DNA of 64,000 bases from the NCBI RefSeq assembly GCF_012584455.1, contig NZ_JABAEB010000003.1, forward strand, positions 125,641 through 189,640, in the 5' to 3' direction. Below, piece by piece: positions 25,644 through 35,527 of the stretch. Position numbers and translations under genes: made by a program. Under the pieces are notes generated by a model. It saw only the letters and a list, made by a program, of their open reading frames with translations, was not told the origin of the DNA and ran no database searches. The stretch's first letter is position 1. The number at the start of each line of letters is the position of its first letter. This DNA is from Shewanella oncorhynchi (GTDB taxonomy: Bacteria > Pseudomonadota > Gammaproteobacteria > Enterobacterales > Shewanellaceae).

Positions 25644-28600
25644 TTATTGAGCATCAATGGTGAGGCTCACTTGGGCTGCATTCTGGGTTAAACTCACTCG
25701 GCTTTCGAGCAAGAAGATCCGCTCTGGAGCAATTTCTTTCACGTCCACAAGGTAAGCTTTAACGGCTTTGGCTCTTTCTTGGGCCAAATTACCCAACATG
25801 CCATCGTTAACATTCTGCGCTTTTACCGACAGATTATATAAAGCGATATGCCAGCGGGTGGTGATTTCGTCATCGGAAAGCTGCGCGTCTTTGGCCTCTG
25901 CGATAACAGTGTCTTTGATTTGGGCAGGATCGGCTTTAACTTCTTGTTCATAAAGCTTTACTAGCGCATCGGCAAGCGGCCCTTGGGTCGGGAATTGACT
26001 CGGACTTAAATCATCAGGTAACGCACTAAATTCAGTATTGGCTAATTTAGCCAATTTACGCTTCATGATGCGCTCAGCAATGGCTTGGCTGTCATTGATG
26101 GCATCGACTTCCCCTTCAACGCTGAGCTTGAGCATAGGTCTGTCGAGTAAGGCGCTAGCGAGTTTGTCTAAACTTTTTTGCTCATCTTCACTTAGGCTGA
26201 ATTTACCTGCGGCAAAGCTGATCTTATCTAAGGTTTCGTCAGAACCTATGAGTCCTGCTAAGAAAGTGAAGGGCGCTGTGACGGCTTTAGTGATCACATT
26301 GGTAATCGCCGTCATTATGATGCTGCCGACACTAAAGCTAGGTGAGTCTAAATCGCCAGAGACTTCCATGCCTAAATCAATCACGCCGTTACGGTCCTGC
26401 AGCAGGGCAATCGCGAGCGTGATGGGTAAGCTAGTGGCAAGGTCACTGTCACTGGGTTTACCAAGTTTCAGTTGGTCTATGACCAGATGGTTACTGCCCT
26501 TGAGCTTGTTCTTATCGAGTTGATAGTTCAGCGATAACGATAGCTGCCCTTTATCTATGTAGTAACCCGCATAGGTGCCTGAGTAAGGATTGACTGAGGT
26601 TAACTCAACACTCTTAAAGACTAAATCGAGATCTAAATATGGCATATCTAGCAAAGGGTTAATATCGCCTTTTAGGGTTACAGGCGCATACTTGTCTATT
26701 TTACCTTTGATATCGACCGAGGCCTTCGTCCCTGGCGTTGACGACAAGTGAGTGATATTACCTTCAAGTAACTCAATCCCTGAGGCAAAGTTTGGTGTCA
26801 GTGAGTTATCGGCAAAGTAAGCTGAGCCTTGGCTAAAGCTAATTTTTTGAATATCGAGGCTTAACTCAGGCGTTGTCTTGCTTGCCGTTTGCAGCTCGGT
26901 TTGCTTAGCACTGGCTGTGGTTGTGTTTTTAGTTGTCTTGCTATTTGCAGCCGGAGCCTCAACGATAAGATCGCTGATATTAGTGGTTCTATCTTTGGCT
27001 ATCACCACTTTGGCGTAGGGTTGATTAAAGGCTAAGTGATCAATTTTGATTTGATTTTTCTGTTGGTCAAAATCCAGTTGATTGATATTCATCTTTTGCC
27101 ATTTGACCAGTGGAGCATTACGCAATTTGTCATGAATAGCTAAATCATCGAGCTCAACACTGCCACCGTAAATGGCTTTGCCTTTAGCATCGGCGGTCAG
27201 CTTGCCTGCTGAGCTTAATAGACCGCTCTTGAGCTGGATATTCACGTAGGGCGCTAAATAGGGCTGAAATTGGGTTAACGCCAGCTTATCGAGTTGGATA
27301 TTGGCATCTATGGTTTCGCCCGTCACATCGACTTGGCCTTGAGAGCTCAAAGTACCTTGACCATTGAGGCTGAGTTGTAGCTCATATTCAATCGGAGCGG
27401 TTAAGGTACTCGTTATGACCTTAGTTGAAAAATTAAGCGGATACACTCGCCATTGCTGCGGCGTTGCCGTTAGCTTTTGTTCCGATAGATTAAGGTCATA
27501 GTTTTTAATATTGAGCGCATCGAGTTGCACTAACCAAGTGTCTTTTGAAGGCGTCTTAGGCGCTTGCTTGACTGGCTGTTGAGGATTTGCCTCTGAAGCG
27601 ATGTTTGCAGCGGTTTCTTTAGCAGCATCAGTGGTGACATTTACGGTCGCTTCTGTCTTTTGTTCTGTTTTATCACTCTCGTTAGTTGCGGCTAATTCAC
27701 TTTCCGTTGCTTTGTCTGCGCTATCGCTTGTATCTGTGACAGTCTCTGCTATTTGACGTTTTTCTTCCACTTGCGCAACTTGTACGCGCTCTAGCGATTT
27801 AGCATCTGCCGGCTTAGTTTCTATCGAATTAGCATCGATGGAATTAGCAACTGGCGGTGCTGCACTTGTAGACGCACTGGCGGATTTAGGCATGAATAAG
27901 CCAACAAGATCGAGCCCGTCTTGGTTCAAAATGGCACTCATTGTTAGGCCATCGCTGTGGAGTTTGTTGATATGCACTTTCTGCTGCTTCAAGTTGGCTG
28001 TAATGCCGTCGAGGGCAAATATGGAGAGCTTGACCACTGAGCGATCTTTGTCGTTAAGGTTAAGTTTTTCAACAATAAACTGGCCATTGTTGCTGATGAC
28101 TTGTAACTCGCCATTCTCGGCAAGATCCACTTGATACTGAGTTTTAATACTGAGCTCGCCATCCGTGAGGACGGGATTAAATTGATCGTCGATAAATCGC
28201 CATAGTGGTGTCAGTTTCAGTTTGGCGACTTGGATGTCACCCGCAACTTTTAGCGGGAACAATTGGAATTGCCCCTGCAAACTGATTTCACCAGCATGAT
28301 CATCACTGAGTTGTATCGCATAGTGATTGTGCTTGATAGGCACAATGGGTGAGTTAGACGTTGATTGGGCGTTTGGTGTCGTATTATCAACTTTGTTTAC
28401 TTTTATGGCTGGTGTTATCGATGCCGATGATGCCGCCATCAAATATTCAGTATCAAGGGAACTGAGTTTTAGATTGATATTGGGGTAGTTCACTTGAGCA
28501 TGGGTAATTTTGTCATCGAAGTTAAATTGTCCCGCATCCAACACAAATTGGCTGAGCAGGACACGAACGGGTGAGCTGGCTTCTGTGGGGGCTGTTTTTG

Positions 28601-29054
28601 TGCTCGTGGATGAATGCTCGTTCAGGGTCTGCAGAATATCGTCGAAGTTGAATCCAGCTTTCCCTTTTTTCTCCACGCGAATGATATGTGCGAAAGGCGC
28701 TTGTATGTGTATGTTTTCGATAACGGCGGCGCGATTAAAAACAGATCGCCAAAAGTGTATTTCGAATTGGACTTGTGCAATGCCAGCAAAAGGTTTGTCG
28801 TCTTTTTCTTTAATGGCCAGTTGGTCGATTTCGACTTTGAAATTAAAAGGGTTAATGCGTATATCACCGAGGGTGACGGGACGACCGAGCAGAGTTGAGA
28901 GTTTTTCTGGTGCCAGCGTGGTTATCGCATAGGGGAGGATTAAACCTAATGTGCAGACATAGCTAAGGTAGACTGCTGTGAGGTAAATAATCACTCGCAG
29001 GTATCTTGGGAGGGCAAAAAAAGAGTGTCTGAATTGCGATAACTGGGTCAGCAT
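25644..29054 (-). CDS. DUF748 / AsmA-like giant envelope protein
   Basis: 1136 residues from ATG 29052-29054 with GGAG upstream; an in-frame TTG three codons earlier is the alternative. A single N-terminal membrane helix (YLRVIIYLTAVYLSYVCTLGLIL) is followed by an AsmA-like start: LSTLLGRPVTLGDIRINPFN. Long beta-rich repeats follow. Residues ~395-500 form an Ala/Thr/Glu/Lys-rich low-complexity insert (ATESELAATNESDKTEQKTE). The C-terminus (ERAKAVKAYLVDVKEIAPERIFLLE) resembles an OmpA-type peptidoglycan-binding end. AsmA-like proteins are thought to bridge the periplasm for lipid transport; that role here is inference. Confidence 0.88.
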   Translation of the reverse strand: MLTQLSQFRHSFFALPRYLRVIIYLTAVYLSYVCTLGLILPYAITTLAPEKLSTLLGRPVTLGDIRINPFNFKVEIDQLAIKEKDDKPFAGIAQVQFEIHFWRSVFNRAAVIENIHIQAPFAHIIRVEKKGKAGFNFDDILQTLNEHSSTSTKTAPTEASSPVRVLLSQFVLDAGQFNFDDKITHAQVNYPNINLKLSSLDTEYLMAASSASITPAIKVNKVDNTTPNAQSTSNSPIVPIKHNHYAIQLSDDHAGEISLQGQFQLFPLKVAGDIQVAKLKLTPLWRFIDDQFNPVLTDGELSIKTQYQVDLAENGELQVISNNGQFIVEKLNLNDKDRSVVKLSIFALDGITANLKQQKVHINKLHSDGLTMSAILNQDGLDLVGLFMPKSASASTSAAPPVANSIDANSIETKPADAKSLERVQVAQVEEKRQIAETVTDTSDSADKATESELAATNESDKTEQKTEATVNVTTDAAKETAANIASEANPQQPVKQAPKTPSKDTWLVQLDALNIKNYDLNLSEQKLTATPQQWRVYPLNFSTKVITSTLTAPIEYELQLSLNGQGTLSSQGQVDVTGETIDANIQLDKLALTQFQPYLAPYVNIQLKSGLLSSAGKLTADAKGKAIYGGSVELDDLAIHDKLRNAPLVKWQKMNINQLDFDQQKNQIKIDHLAFNQPYAKVVIAKDRTTNISDLIVEAPAANSKTTKNTTTASAKQTELQTASKTTPELSLDIQKISFSQGSAYFADNSLTPNFASGIELLEGNITHLSSTPGTKASVDIKGKIDKYAPVTLKGDINPLLDMPYLDLDLVFKSVELTSVNPYSGTYAGYYIDKGQLSLSLNYQLDKNKLKGSNHLVIDQLKLGKPSDSDLATSLPITLAIALLQDRNGVIDLGMEVSGDLDSPSFSVGSIIMTAITNVITKAVTAPFTFLAGLIGSDETLDKISFAAGKFSLSEDEQKSLDKLASALLDRPMLKLSVEGEVDAINDSQAIAERIMKRKLAKLANTEFSALPDDLSPSQFPTQGPLADALVKLYEQEVKADPAQIKDTVIAEAKDAQLSDDEITTRWHIALYNLSVKAQNVNDGMLGNLAQERAKAVKAYLVDVKEIAPERIFLLESRVSLTQNAAQVSLTIDAQ

Positions 29055-29309
29055 TAATATCAAGGCTCCAATGCATAAGACAGGGAAAAACTTCCATAAG
29101 TAGGGACATTCTAGCGAATAATGCTAATGTTTCCAGAAATTATTTATATTTTTACCAATGAAATCTTGGTATTACACAGACAATAACGTCTTCTGATCTA
29201 AGACGTTCCTGAGTGGTAACCTATCATCTACATTGATAACTACATGTGTTTCAGCCTATGGCTAATGATTTGAGTCGTCAATACTCACCATGTTGGAAGC
29301 TATTTTTGA

Positions 29310-29690
29310 TCAGCGATTTAAATAACTAATCGCTGCAATAATGGCGCCTTGTGGATCTTTTATCCAACAAAAACGGCCTACTTCGGGTATATCTTCAGGA
29401 CCAAACAGAATATCCCCGCCAAGTTTTTTTGCGCTGATAGCGACTTGATCGACATCGTTAACGGTAATGTAGCCAGTCCAATGTGAGGGAAGCATTGGGA
29501 GCAAACTATCGGTGATCCCCCCAATGCTGACGCCCTGATTTTCAATAATATGATAATTGCCGTGGGGCATTTTGACGGTTTTAAAGTGCCAGCCAAAAAT
29601 CTCAGCATAGAAGTGCATAGCTTCTTCGGTATTATTGGTTGTCAATTCATGCCAACTTAACGCCCCTGCAGTGTTAAAAGCCGATTCCAT
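29310..29690 (-). CDS. VOC-superfamily protein (glyoxalase/dioxygenase fold)
   Basis: 126 residues with two beta-alpha-beta-beta-beta modules: SWHELTTNNTEEAMHFYAEIFGWHFK... and HWTGYITVNDVDQVAISAKKLGGDILFGPEDIPEVGRFCWIKDPQGA. His and Glu at typical metal positions are partly present. The FGWHF and DPQGA patterns place it with the uncharacterised COG3324-like group. Substrate unknown. It stands alone. Confidence 0.85.
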   Translation of the reverse strand: MESAFNTAGALSWHELTTNNTEEAMHFYAEIFGWHFKTVKMPHGNYHIIENQGVSIGGITDSLLPMLPSHWTGYITVNDVDQVAISAKKLGGDILFGPEDIPEVGRFCWIKDPQGAIIAAISYLNR

Positions 29691-30125
29691 AAGCGCATCC
29701 TTTATTCTATTTTGGGTAAATTTTGTGTATTGAGCCGAGGTTAACGGTCAGTGTTCAGTACCGTCTGTATTTTGAGCCATATTTTTTGTGCGTTATCTTG
29801 ATTGAGTGTAGTTGAGGCAAGTTGATAATTCACAAGCGGCAAATTAAAATTTTTGCGTTTTTTAGGTCGGCAAACATTAAATTAACTTAATGTTCTACAA
29901 GGAGATTCACTTTATTCAGTGCTGGCTAATCAGCTTCTTGTGGCTCAGTGACGCTGCGGCTTAGTTGATGGGCTTCATCTTGCCCATCGCGCCAAGACTT
30001 AGCACTGAAAACAGATTTTAAAACGGGTTTGTTTACTGTGGTTTGAGTGTTAGACCTGACTCCCGTTAACTTGTTAATATAGGCGAGTTTTGCATCTTAT
30101 CGATGCCACCTTAGGGGATACGAGA
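29691..30125. other. 435-bp gene-poor stretch with a startless minus-strand frame
   Basis: No complete gene is seen. On the minus strand a frame from about 30097 to the TAG at 29926-29928 reads AKLAYINKLTGVRSNTQTTV and later SAKSWRDGQDEAHQLSRSV, which looks protein-like, but it lacks an ATG, GTG or TTG and is closed by a TAA just upstream. It may be a gene remnant or chance. The promoter of the DUF445 gene should lie in the same stretch. Confidence 0.4.
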
Positions 30126-30830
30126 TTGAATAAGAGTTTAGTGACGAATTTATTGGCGGCTGCTTTGGTCGTTGTGGGTTACCTGATGAATTCGGCAATT
30201 GTCCTGAATGTCGGATTATTTGCTTTATCGGGTGCAATTACCAACTGGGTTGCAGTTTATATGTTGTTTGAGAAAGTCCCCGGACTCTACGGTTCGGGAG
30301 TTGTGCCTTCTCGTTTTGAAGAGTTTAAGGCGGGTATTGCTCATTTGATGATGAAACAGTTTTTTACCACTGAAAATATCGACCGATTCCTATCTGAAAA
30401 AGAAGGGCTGAGTAAAATAGACTTGGCGCCAGTGATTGAAAAGGTTGATTTAGCGCCTTCTTTTGATGCGTTAATTAGCACTGTCGCCCAATCTTCCTTT
30501 GGCGGCATGTTGTCTATGTTTGGTGGCACAGATGCCTTATTGCCGTTAAAAGAGCCGTTTATTGTAAAGATGAAAGCTTCTTTAGTTGAAATGGCACAAA
30601 GCGATGCATTTCACGAGTTGCTGAAACAAGAAATTGAACAGCCAAATGTGATGGCCGATCTGCAAACTAAAATTGCTAACATAGTGGAACAAAGATTAAA
30701 CGAGTTAACACCACAAATGGTGAAACAAATCGTTCAGGACATGATCCAAACGCACTTAGGTTGGTTAGTGATTTGGGGCGGCGTGTTTGGCGGTCTGATT
30801 GGACTTGCCGCAGCCTTAATCCAAGGTTAA
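30126..30830 (+). CDS. DUF445 family membrane protein
   Basis: 234 residues. The start was set at TTG 30126 because AGGGGA lies 7 bases upstream and the protein then begins MNKSLVTNLLAAALVVVGYL; the longer frame from 30090 lacks support. Two N-terminal hydrophobic segments with GAITNWVAVYMLFEKVPGLYGSGVVPSRFEEFKAG carry the DUF445 signature, and a C-terminal helix (LVIWGGVFGGLIGLAAALIQ) closes the protein. The central part is a helical soluble domain. Function unknown. A strong terminator follows. Confidence 0.87.
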   Translation: MNKSLVTNLLAAALVVVGYLMNSAIVLNVGLFALSGAITNWVAVYMLFEKVPGLYGSGVVPSRFEEFKAGIAHLMMKQFFTTENIDRFLSEKEGLSKIDLAPVIEKVDLAPSFDALISTVAQSSFGGMLSMFGGTDALLPLKEPFIVKMKASLVEMAQSDAFHELLKQEIEQPNVMADLQTKIANIVEQRLNELTPQMVKQIVQDMIQTHLGWLVIWGGVFGGLIGLAAALIQG

Positions 30831-30851
30831 CCTGAGTTAAAGCCGCGAATA

Positions 30852-30879
30852 GAATGGGAGCTTTGGCTCCCATTTTTAC
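30852..30879 (+). terminator. Rho-independent terminator of the DUF445 gene
   Basis: AATGGGAGC, a 4-base TTTG loop, then GCTCCCATTTTT: a GC-rich stem with a T-run 23 bp after the stop codon. Confidence 0.9.
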
Positions 30880-30932
30880 TTACGCATTTTATGTTCATCA
30901 TTTTGTGTCCTGATTAAATAGCAAGGAAGTCT

Positions 30933-31283
30933 ATGAACCGTCACCACAGTATCAATTATTTGGAAATCCCAAGTCGCGACATTGCGAGCTCTAAGGCCTT
31001 TTTTAGCCAAGTTTTTGGATGGACCTATGTCGATTATGGCCCTGAATACAGTTGCTTTATGGATGTCGGCATTACTGGGGGATTCTATCAAGCCGACGTG
31101 AATTTCACCCTCGCAAAAGGTTGCCCGCTGATTGTGATCTACAGCCAGAACTTAGAATTGACTCTGACGGCTGTCGTAACTGCTGGTGGCATTATCACAG
31201 CTGACATCTTTAGTTTTCCGGGAGGCCGTCGATTCCATTTTGTTGAACCTTGTGGCAATGAATATGCCGTCTGGTCAGAATGA
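30933..31283 (+). CDS. VOC-superfamily protein
   Basis: 116 residues, similar in plan to the protein at 29310: NYLEIPSRDIASSKAFFSQVFGWTYVDYG in the first module and VVTAGGIITADIFSFPGGRRFHFVEPCGNEYAVWSE in the second. The motif HFVEPCGNE retains the metal-ligand Glu position. Enzymatic role unknown. ATG 30933 has AAGGAAG upstream. Its 3' end overlaps the DUF1289 gene by 26 bases, suggesting co-translation. Confidence 0.86.
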   Translation: MNRHHSINYLEIPSRDIASSKAFFSQVFGWTYVDYGPEYSCFMDVGITGGFYQADVNFTLAKGCPLIVIYSQNLELTLTAVVTAGGIITADIFSFPGGRRFHFVEPCGNEYAVWSE

Positions 31284-31491
31284 TCCTAATGTCACTCCTT
31301 GTATTCGAAATTGTTGTTTAGATCAGCAAGATATTTGTTTAGGTTGTTTCAGGCATCTTGATGAAATTTTAGTATGGCGCGTTATGTCGGAAGTGGAGCG
31401 GCAAGCTTGTTTTATCAGGATGGAGGAGCGTAAGGAGGAGTATCTGGCTAAGTTCAATGACGCGGTTAGTAGAAGACAGGATGGAGCATGA
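31258..31491 (+). CDS. DUF1289 family small cysteine-rich protein
   Basis: 77 residues from ATG 31258 (ATG 31264 also possible), inside the end of the VOC gene. The family signature TPCIRNCCLDQQDICLGCFR gives five cysteines that probably bind iron or zinc, followed by a helical EWRVMSEVER-like segment (VWRVMSEVERQACFIRM). Function unknown; DUF1289 proteins are often encoded beside redox enzymes. Confidence 0.88.
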   Translation: MNMPSGQNDPNVTPCIRNCCLDQQDICLGCFRHLDEILVWRVMSEVERQACFIRMEERKEEYLAKFNDAVSRRQDGA

Positions 31492-31546
31492 TTAGCCGTC
31501 AGAATTACCTACGATAATTGATTTTTAAGCTTTAAGTGGATAATCG

Positions 31547-31580
31547 AACGGCGAAATACGCATTAACGTATTTCGCCGTT
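31547..31580. terminator. Hairpin between DUF1289 and cdd (convergent genes)
   Basis: AACGGCGAAATACG pairs perfectly over 14 bp with CGTATTTCGCCGTT around a 6-base loop; GGCATTTTG follows on the plus strand. A likely terminator for the plus-strand operon and possibly for cdd, although the T-runs are short. Confidence 0.7.
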
Positions 31581-31615
31581 GGCATTTTGAAACACCTTGG
31601 CATTTGAAGCAGGAG

Positions 31616-32506
31616 TTACACTGGATCTACCACTATGTGCTCAAGTTCGATGGCGGCAACGGTATGGAGCGCATCCATAGTCGCGCCAACTAAGCTGATT
31701 TTTCCTTGAGATGACTCAATTAAAACCGCACGGCTGATATCGCTAAATTCACGATTGTGGCGCGCCAGATTTGATAAGGCCATCTGCATAGGCAGCATAG
31801 AAGGATTGAATGCCGCATTTTCGGCGTAGCGACCACAATAGGTTGCGCCATCATGGGTTTCTAATACCACAGCGGCAAAACTTTGGGTGTAAGGTGCATA
31901 GCTTAAACCTGCATGATCTAAGCCTTCTATGATCATAGGATCGGCACTGTCTAGTGCAAATTCAGTTTGTTGCTTGGCCATTAAGGGCGAAGTGACATTT
32001 AAGTCTTTTGGCCCAAAAGCATAGGGTAAATAATAGGCCAGAGGATGGCTTTCCTGTGCGGGTAGATGAATGCAGATCTTGCTCCCTTCAACCAGTTCAT
32101 TCATAAACTGACGACAATGACCGCAAGGACTGGCATTAACTATGATATCAACAATTTGGCTTTCACCACTGAGCCATGCGTGGCTGATAGCGCTTTGTTC
32201 TGCATGGACAGAATGAAATAACGCTTCACCGGGTAATTCTAAGTTGGCCCCCATGTAGATATCGCCACTTTTACCTTTGGCTATCGCGCCGACATAAAAC
32301 TCACTGATAGGCGGTTTGGCCAATGCCGCTGCTATCGGCAGTAATGCTAATAACACTTCTGCTTCGGTCATTTTGCTTGCACTTGTTAGCGTAGCAAGTT
32401 GCTGCGCATCAATGTGTCCAGCAAAATTCTGGTGCAACATTGGGATAAGTGCATCGGCTAACGGCGTTGGCAGTTGGGTTATGCTACGAATGAATCTATC
32501 TTGCAT
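31616..32506 (-). CDS. cdd: Cytidine deaminase
   Basis: 296 residues, matching the two-domain E. coli-type enzyme (294). It deaminates cytidine and deoxycytidine to uridine and deoxyuridine in pyrimidine salvage. The active domain has HAEQSA (zinc His and catalytic Glu) and [11 protein letters not shown] (two zinc Cys). The C-terminal half is the degenerate second domain. The ATG is preceded by GGAAA on the minus strand. It is transcribed separately from sbcB upstream. Confidence 0.95.
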   Translation of the reverse strand: MQDRFIRSITQLPTPLADALIPMLHQNFAGHIDAQQLATLTSASKMTEAEVLLALLPIAAALAKPPISEFYVGAIAKGKSGDIYMGANLELPGEALFHSVHAEQSAISHAWLSGESQIVDIIVNASPCGHCRQFMNELVEGSKICIHLPAQESHPLAYYLPYAFGPKDLNVTSPLMAKQQTEFALDSADPMIIEGLDHAGLSYAPYTQSFAAVVLETHDGATYCGRYAENAAFNPSMLPMQMALSNLARHNREFSDISRAVLIESSQGKISLVGATMDALHTVAAIELEHIVVDPV

Positions 32507-32670
32507 TTCCCTATTCCTTATTTGTTAAGTTCATGGAAGAACATTCTAGTAATTTTGTTACAGCATAAATGCGAGTTAGCTCGCGTTTATACGCTGTCAA
32601 TGTCAGTGCTATCGAGAGTGATAAACTTATGTTACTCACGTATAGAGTGAGTCTATTGGTGCACAAAAAT

Positions 32671-32712
32671 AAGCTTAAGACTATAAAACAAAAGACTTAA
32701 GCTTGAATTTAC
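32671..32712 (-). terminator. Terminator of sbcB
   Basis: AAGCTTAAG (32671-32679) pairs with CTTAAGCTT (32696-32704). On the minus strand the stem is followed by ATTTTTGTG. It lies just past the sbcB stop. Confidence 0.75.
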
Positions 32713-32717
32713 ACAAC

Positions 32718-34136
32718 TTAAAGTTCACGCAAATAATGACAAAGGGCAGCAAGTAGCTTTTGCTTAGTCTCATCCGCTTGTGTTTCTTGTAGCAAATTTT
32801 CTAATTTAAGTACGTAGTCTTGATCGGCTAAGCGACTTTGACAGAATTCACGCCAGCGCTGCGACTCTGTATCATCGAGTAGTTCAGGGTAATTACGGGC
32901 GCGGTAACGAAACAGCATCTCAGGAATACGTGGATCATCAAACTGCAAATCTAACGCCGCTAGATTTTGCGGTAGGGTATGACGGATGATTTCCATTTTT
33001 GCTTTATCAGCTTGGCTAAAGAACCCACCAGAATACAGCATCAAATCGGGATCTGTGGTCGCTCTGCTGTCATCGTGCTCAAATAATAGCGCCAGTTTTT
33101 CGCGTAATTCTGGGTGACGTTTTAGGCGTTTATACTGCTCTCTGGCAAATTCTTTATCTATGCCTAAACGAGCGGCATGCTCATCACTGAGGATTTTTGC
33201 CGAGGTGATAAAAGGGCACTTATTAAGATGAATTTGTTTTACTGCGATAGGTAATTCATCTTCGGCAAGATCAGCCCTTGACGTATACATGCGCGTTTTA
33301 ATTTGCTCGACATCTAGCTCGAATAGCGGCGTTAAATCCATGGCTAAATTAACGCAAATAACGGCATTTTTGTTAGTAGGATGGTGCGCTACGGGTGAGA
33401 TCAACGTTGCACAACCATTGCGCGCACTAATTTTAGAGCTCACATGGACCAAAGGCTGCATATTGAGCACATCGATTTGATCGCTAACCGCTTGCTTACG
33501 GCGCAGGTCAAAATAGTACTGATATAACTTAGGCTGTTTCTCGCGAATGAGTTTTGCCATAGCGATGGTCGCATACACATCAGACATAGCATCATGGGCT
33601 TTCTCATGGCTTAAACCATTCGCTTGGGTCAGATGTTCTAGCTTAAAACTCGGAGAGCCATCTTCCTTTGTCGGCCAGTTAATACCTTCGGGCCTAAATG
33701 CATAACAAGCGCGCACTAAATCAATGATATCCCAACGAGAGTTGCCATTTTGCCATTCACGGGCATAGGGATCGATAAAGTTCCGATAAAAGCCATAACG
33801 GGTCACTTCATCGTCAAAACGCAGTGAGTTATAACCTGCAACACAAGTGTTTGGTTGGCTAAATAGCGCATGAATTCGTCCCATAAACTCAGTTTCAGGG
33901 ATGCCTTTTAAATTAGCTAACTGTGGAGTGATCCCTGTGATTAATATTGCTTCCGGAGACGGCAAATAATCAGTGGCTTGCTCACAATAGAATGTCTCAG
34001 GCTCGCCGATGATATTGAGATCTAAATCCGTGCGAATACCAGCAAATTGCGAGGGTCTGTCTTTCGCTGGGTTCGCTCCAAATGTTTCGTAGTCGTGCCA
34101 AAAAATCGACCCTGCTTTATCGTCTTTCATCTTCAT
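32718..34136 (-). CDS. sbcB: Exodeoxyribonuclease I
   Basis: 472 residues, as E. coli ExoI (475). A 3'-5' single-strand DNA exonuclease of the DEDDh type: FWHDYETFGANP (first Asp and Glu), GYNSLRFDDEVTRY, and EKAHDAMSDVYATIAMA (catalytic His and Asp). C-terminal SH3-like and helical domains follow. The 5' end (MKMKDDKAGSIFW) coincides with the boundary of an integrated element: the start-codon region is part of a 34-bp repeat found again at 45315, so the element has supplied or preserved the first codons and replaced the native promoter region. Confidence 0.96.
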   Translation of the reverse strand: MKMKDDKAGSIFWHDYETFGANPAKDRPSQFAGIRTDLDLNIIGEPETFYCEQATDYLPSPEAILITGITPQLANLKGIPETEFMGRIHALFSQPNTCVAGYNSLRFDDEVTRYGFYRNFIDPYAREWQNGNSRWDIIDLVRACYAFRPEGINWPTKEDGSPSFKLEHLTQANGLSHEKAHDAMSDVYATIAMAKLIREKQPKLYQYYFDLRRKQAVSDQIDVLNMQPLVHVSSKISARNGCATLISPVAHHPTNKNAVICVNLAMDLTPLFELDVEQIKTRMYTSRADLAEDELPIAVKQIHLNKCPFITSAKILSDEHAARLGIDKEFAREQYKRLKRHPELREKLALLFEHDDSRATTDPDLMLYSGGFFSQADKAKMEIIRHTLPQNLAALDLQFDDPRIPEMLFRYRARNYPELLDDTESQRWREFCQSRLADQDYVLKLENLLQETQADETKQKLLAALCHYLREL

Positions 34137-34158
34137 TTATTTTCGTTCTCTAAAGCAT
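34125..34158. repeat. Candidate att site (left copy) at the sbcB start
   Basis: A 34-bp segment from TTTCATCTTCATT to CTCTAAAGCAT, spanning the sbcB start codon, is repeated exactly at 45315-45348 in the same orientation, 11,190 bp away. Lower homology extends on both sides (34082 to about 34590 against 45272 to about 45785). An integrase gene starts 155 bp to the right. This fits attL of an element that inserts in the 5' end of sbcB. Confidence 0.7.
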
Positions 34159-34312
34159 GTAACTTCATGTTATCAGTAGTTAAATTGCTTTAATTGGATT
34201 CGTTGTCATTCACATCAATTTAGTATGCAGCTCTTCGATGTGAGTACATAATCTGTATATATTGGGTTCTGCGTCAGATTAGCTAAAATCACATGTACAC
34301 AGGGTAATTAAA

Positions 34313-35527
34313 ATGTCTTTATCTGACAATTGGTTACGTGCAATAAACGGCAAACCATATTTAGAGAAACCAGAGCTTGCAGACCGCGACGGCTTAAGCG
34401 TTCGTATTACCCCTGCAGGGACTATAACATGGCAGTATCGATTTAGGATTGATAATCAACCTGGGCGCTTAACCCTTGGTCGTTATCCTGATTTGAAACT
34501 AGCTGACGCAAGGAAACTGATCCCTGAGTTACGGAACTCAGTGGCAAATAATATAGATCCACGTGTGTTTTGGAAACAGCGCAACACATTTGCGGGCCAG
34601 ACAACACTGAGGGATTGCTGTGAACAGTTTTTATCGGCGCGAAGTGCAGCACTTAAGCCGGGCACTGTTGCTACGTACCAATCCTGCTTTAGAGCACATC
34701 TCTATGATGCCTTTGCTGATCGTAAAGTCGAAAGTATCACACTCGGCGAGTGGATAGATTTTTTCGATAAAAAGGCAATTCATAGTCGAGTTACCGCAGG
34801 CGCGATACTCAAACAGTTAAAGACGGTACTTAGCTGGTCCGTTCGCCGGCAAATGATATCGCTTGTTGATGTCCTTCAATTACGAGTCAGTGATGTGGGT
34901 TCTGCGCCCAAAGTCGGTTCGCGAGTACTCACCATTCTAGAGTGTGGCAAAATCATCCGTGAGCTTGATAAATGCCGCGCGACCAAAGCCGTAACCAATG
35001 CCATCAAGGCATGTTTACTAACAGGGGCGCGGATATCAGAAATATTAAAATCCAAACGGGCTGATTTTGATCTTGAGTCGATGGTCTGGACCTTCCCGAT
35101 AAATAATAGCAAAACTAATTTGCCAATCCGGAGGCCAATCAGTCCCGCCTTATTCGACATATTGCAAGAACAGTGGAACCTCTATAACTCACTATGGAGT
35201 TTTCCCGCAGCAAACGATCTTAAGCGCCCAGGCAACATCGCTTCAGAAAATAAGCTGGTCCGCAAGATCAAACCAAGACTCGAAATCCCTGACTGGCGTA
35301 TTCAGGATTTTAGACGCACATTATCGACCAGAATGTCAGAAGCGGGGGTGTTGCCCCATGTGACAGAGAAGATGTTAGGCCATCTATTAGGCGGGGTGAT
35401 GGCGGTGTACAACAAACATGATTGGTTAGATGATCAAGCTGTGGCCTATGAACAATGGACAAATAAGCTGAAATTGGCCGCTCTAGGTGATAGCAAAATA
35501 GTCGTGTTAGAAAAATTGTCGTGTTAG
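34313..35527 (+). CDS. int: Tyrosine recombinase/integrase of an element inserted at sbcB
   Basis: 404 residues. N-terminal arm-binding domain of the DUF4102 type (DNWLRAINGKPY, LADRDGLSVRITPAG, LTLGRYPDLKLADAR), then core-binding and catalytic domains. Catalytic residues: Arg240 (TGARISEI), Arg334 (QDFRRT), His357 (LGHLLGG) and Tyr366 (VYNKHDW). The box-II His that precedes Arg334 by three is Gln331, whereas the decayed copy at 45505 still encodes His there. It is oriented away from the sbcB att site, as usual for an element boundary. Confidence 0.93.
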   Translation: MSLSDNWLRAINGKPYLEKPELADRDGLSVRITPAGTITWQYRFRIDNQPGRLTLGRYPDLKLADARKLIPELRNSVANNIDPRVFWKQRNTFAGQTTLRDCCEQFLSARSAALKPGTVATYQSCFRAHLYDAFADRKVESITLGEWIDFFDKKAIHSRVTAGAILKQLKTVLSWSVRRQMISLVDVLQLRVSDVGSAPKVGSRVLTILECGKIIRELDKCRATKAVTNAIKACLLTGARISEILKSKRADFDLESMVWTFPINNSKTNLPIRRPISPALFDILQEQWNLYNSLWSFPAANDLKRPGNIASENKLVRKIKPRLEIPDWRIQDFRRTLSTRMSEAGVLPHVTEKMLGHLLGGVMAVYNKHDWLDDQAVAYEQWTNKLKLAALGDSKIVVLEKLSC

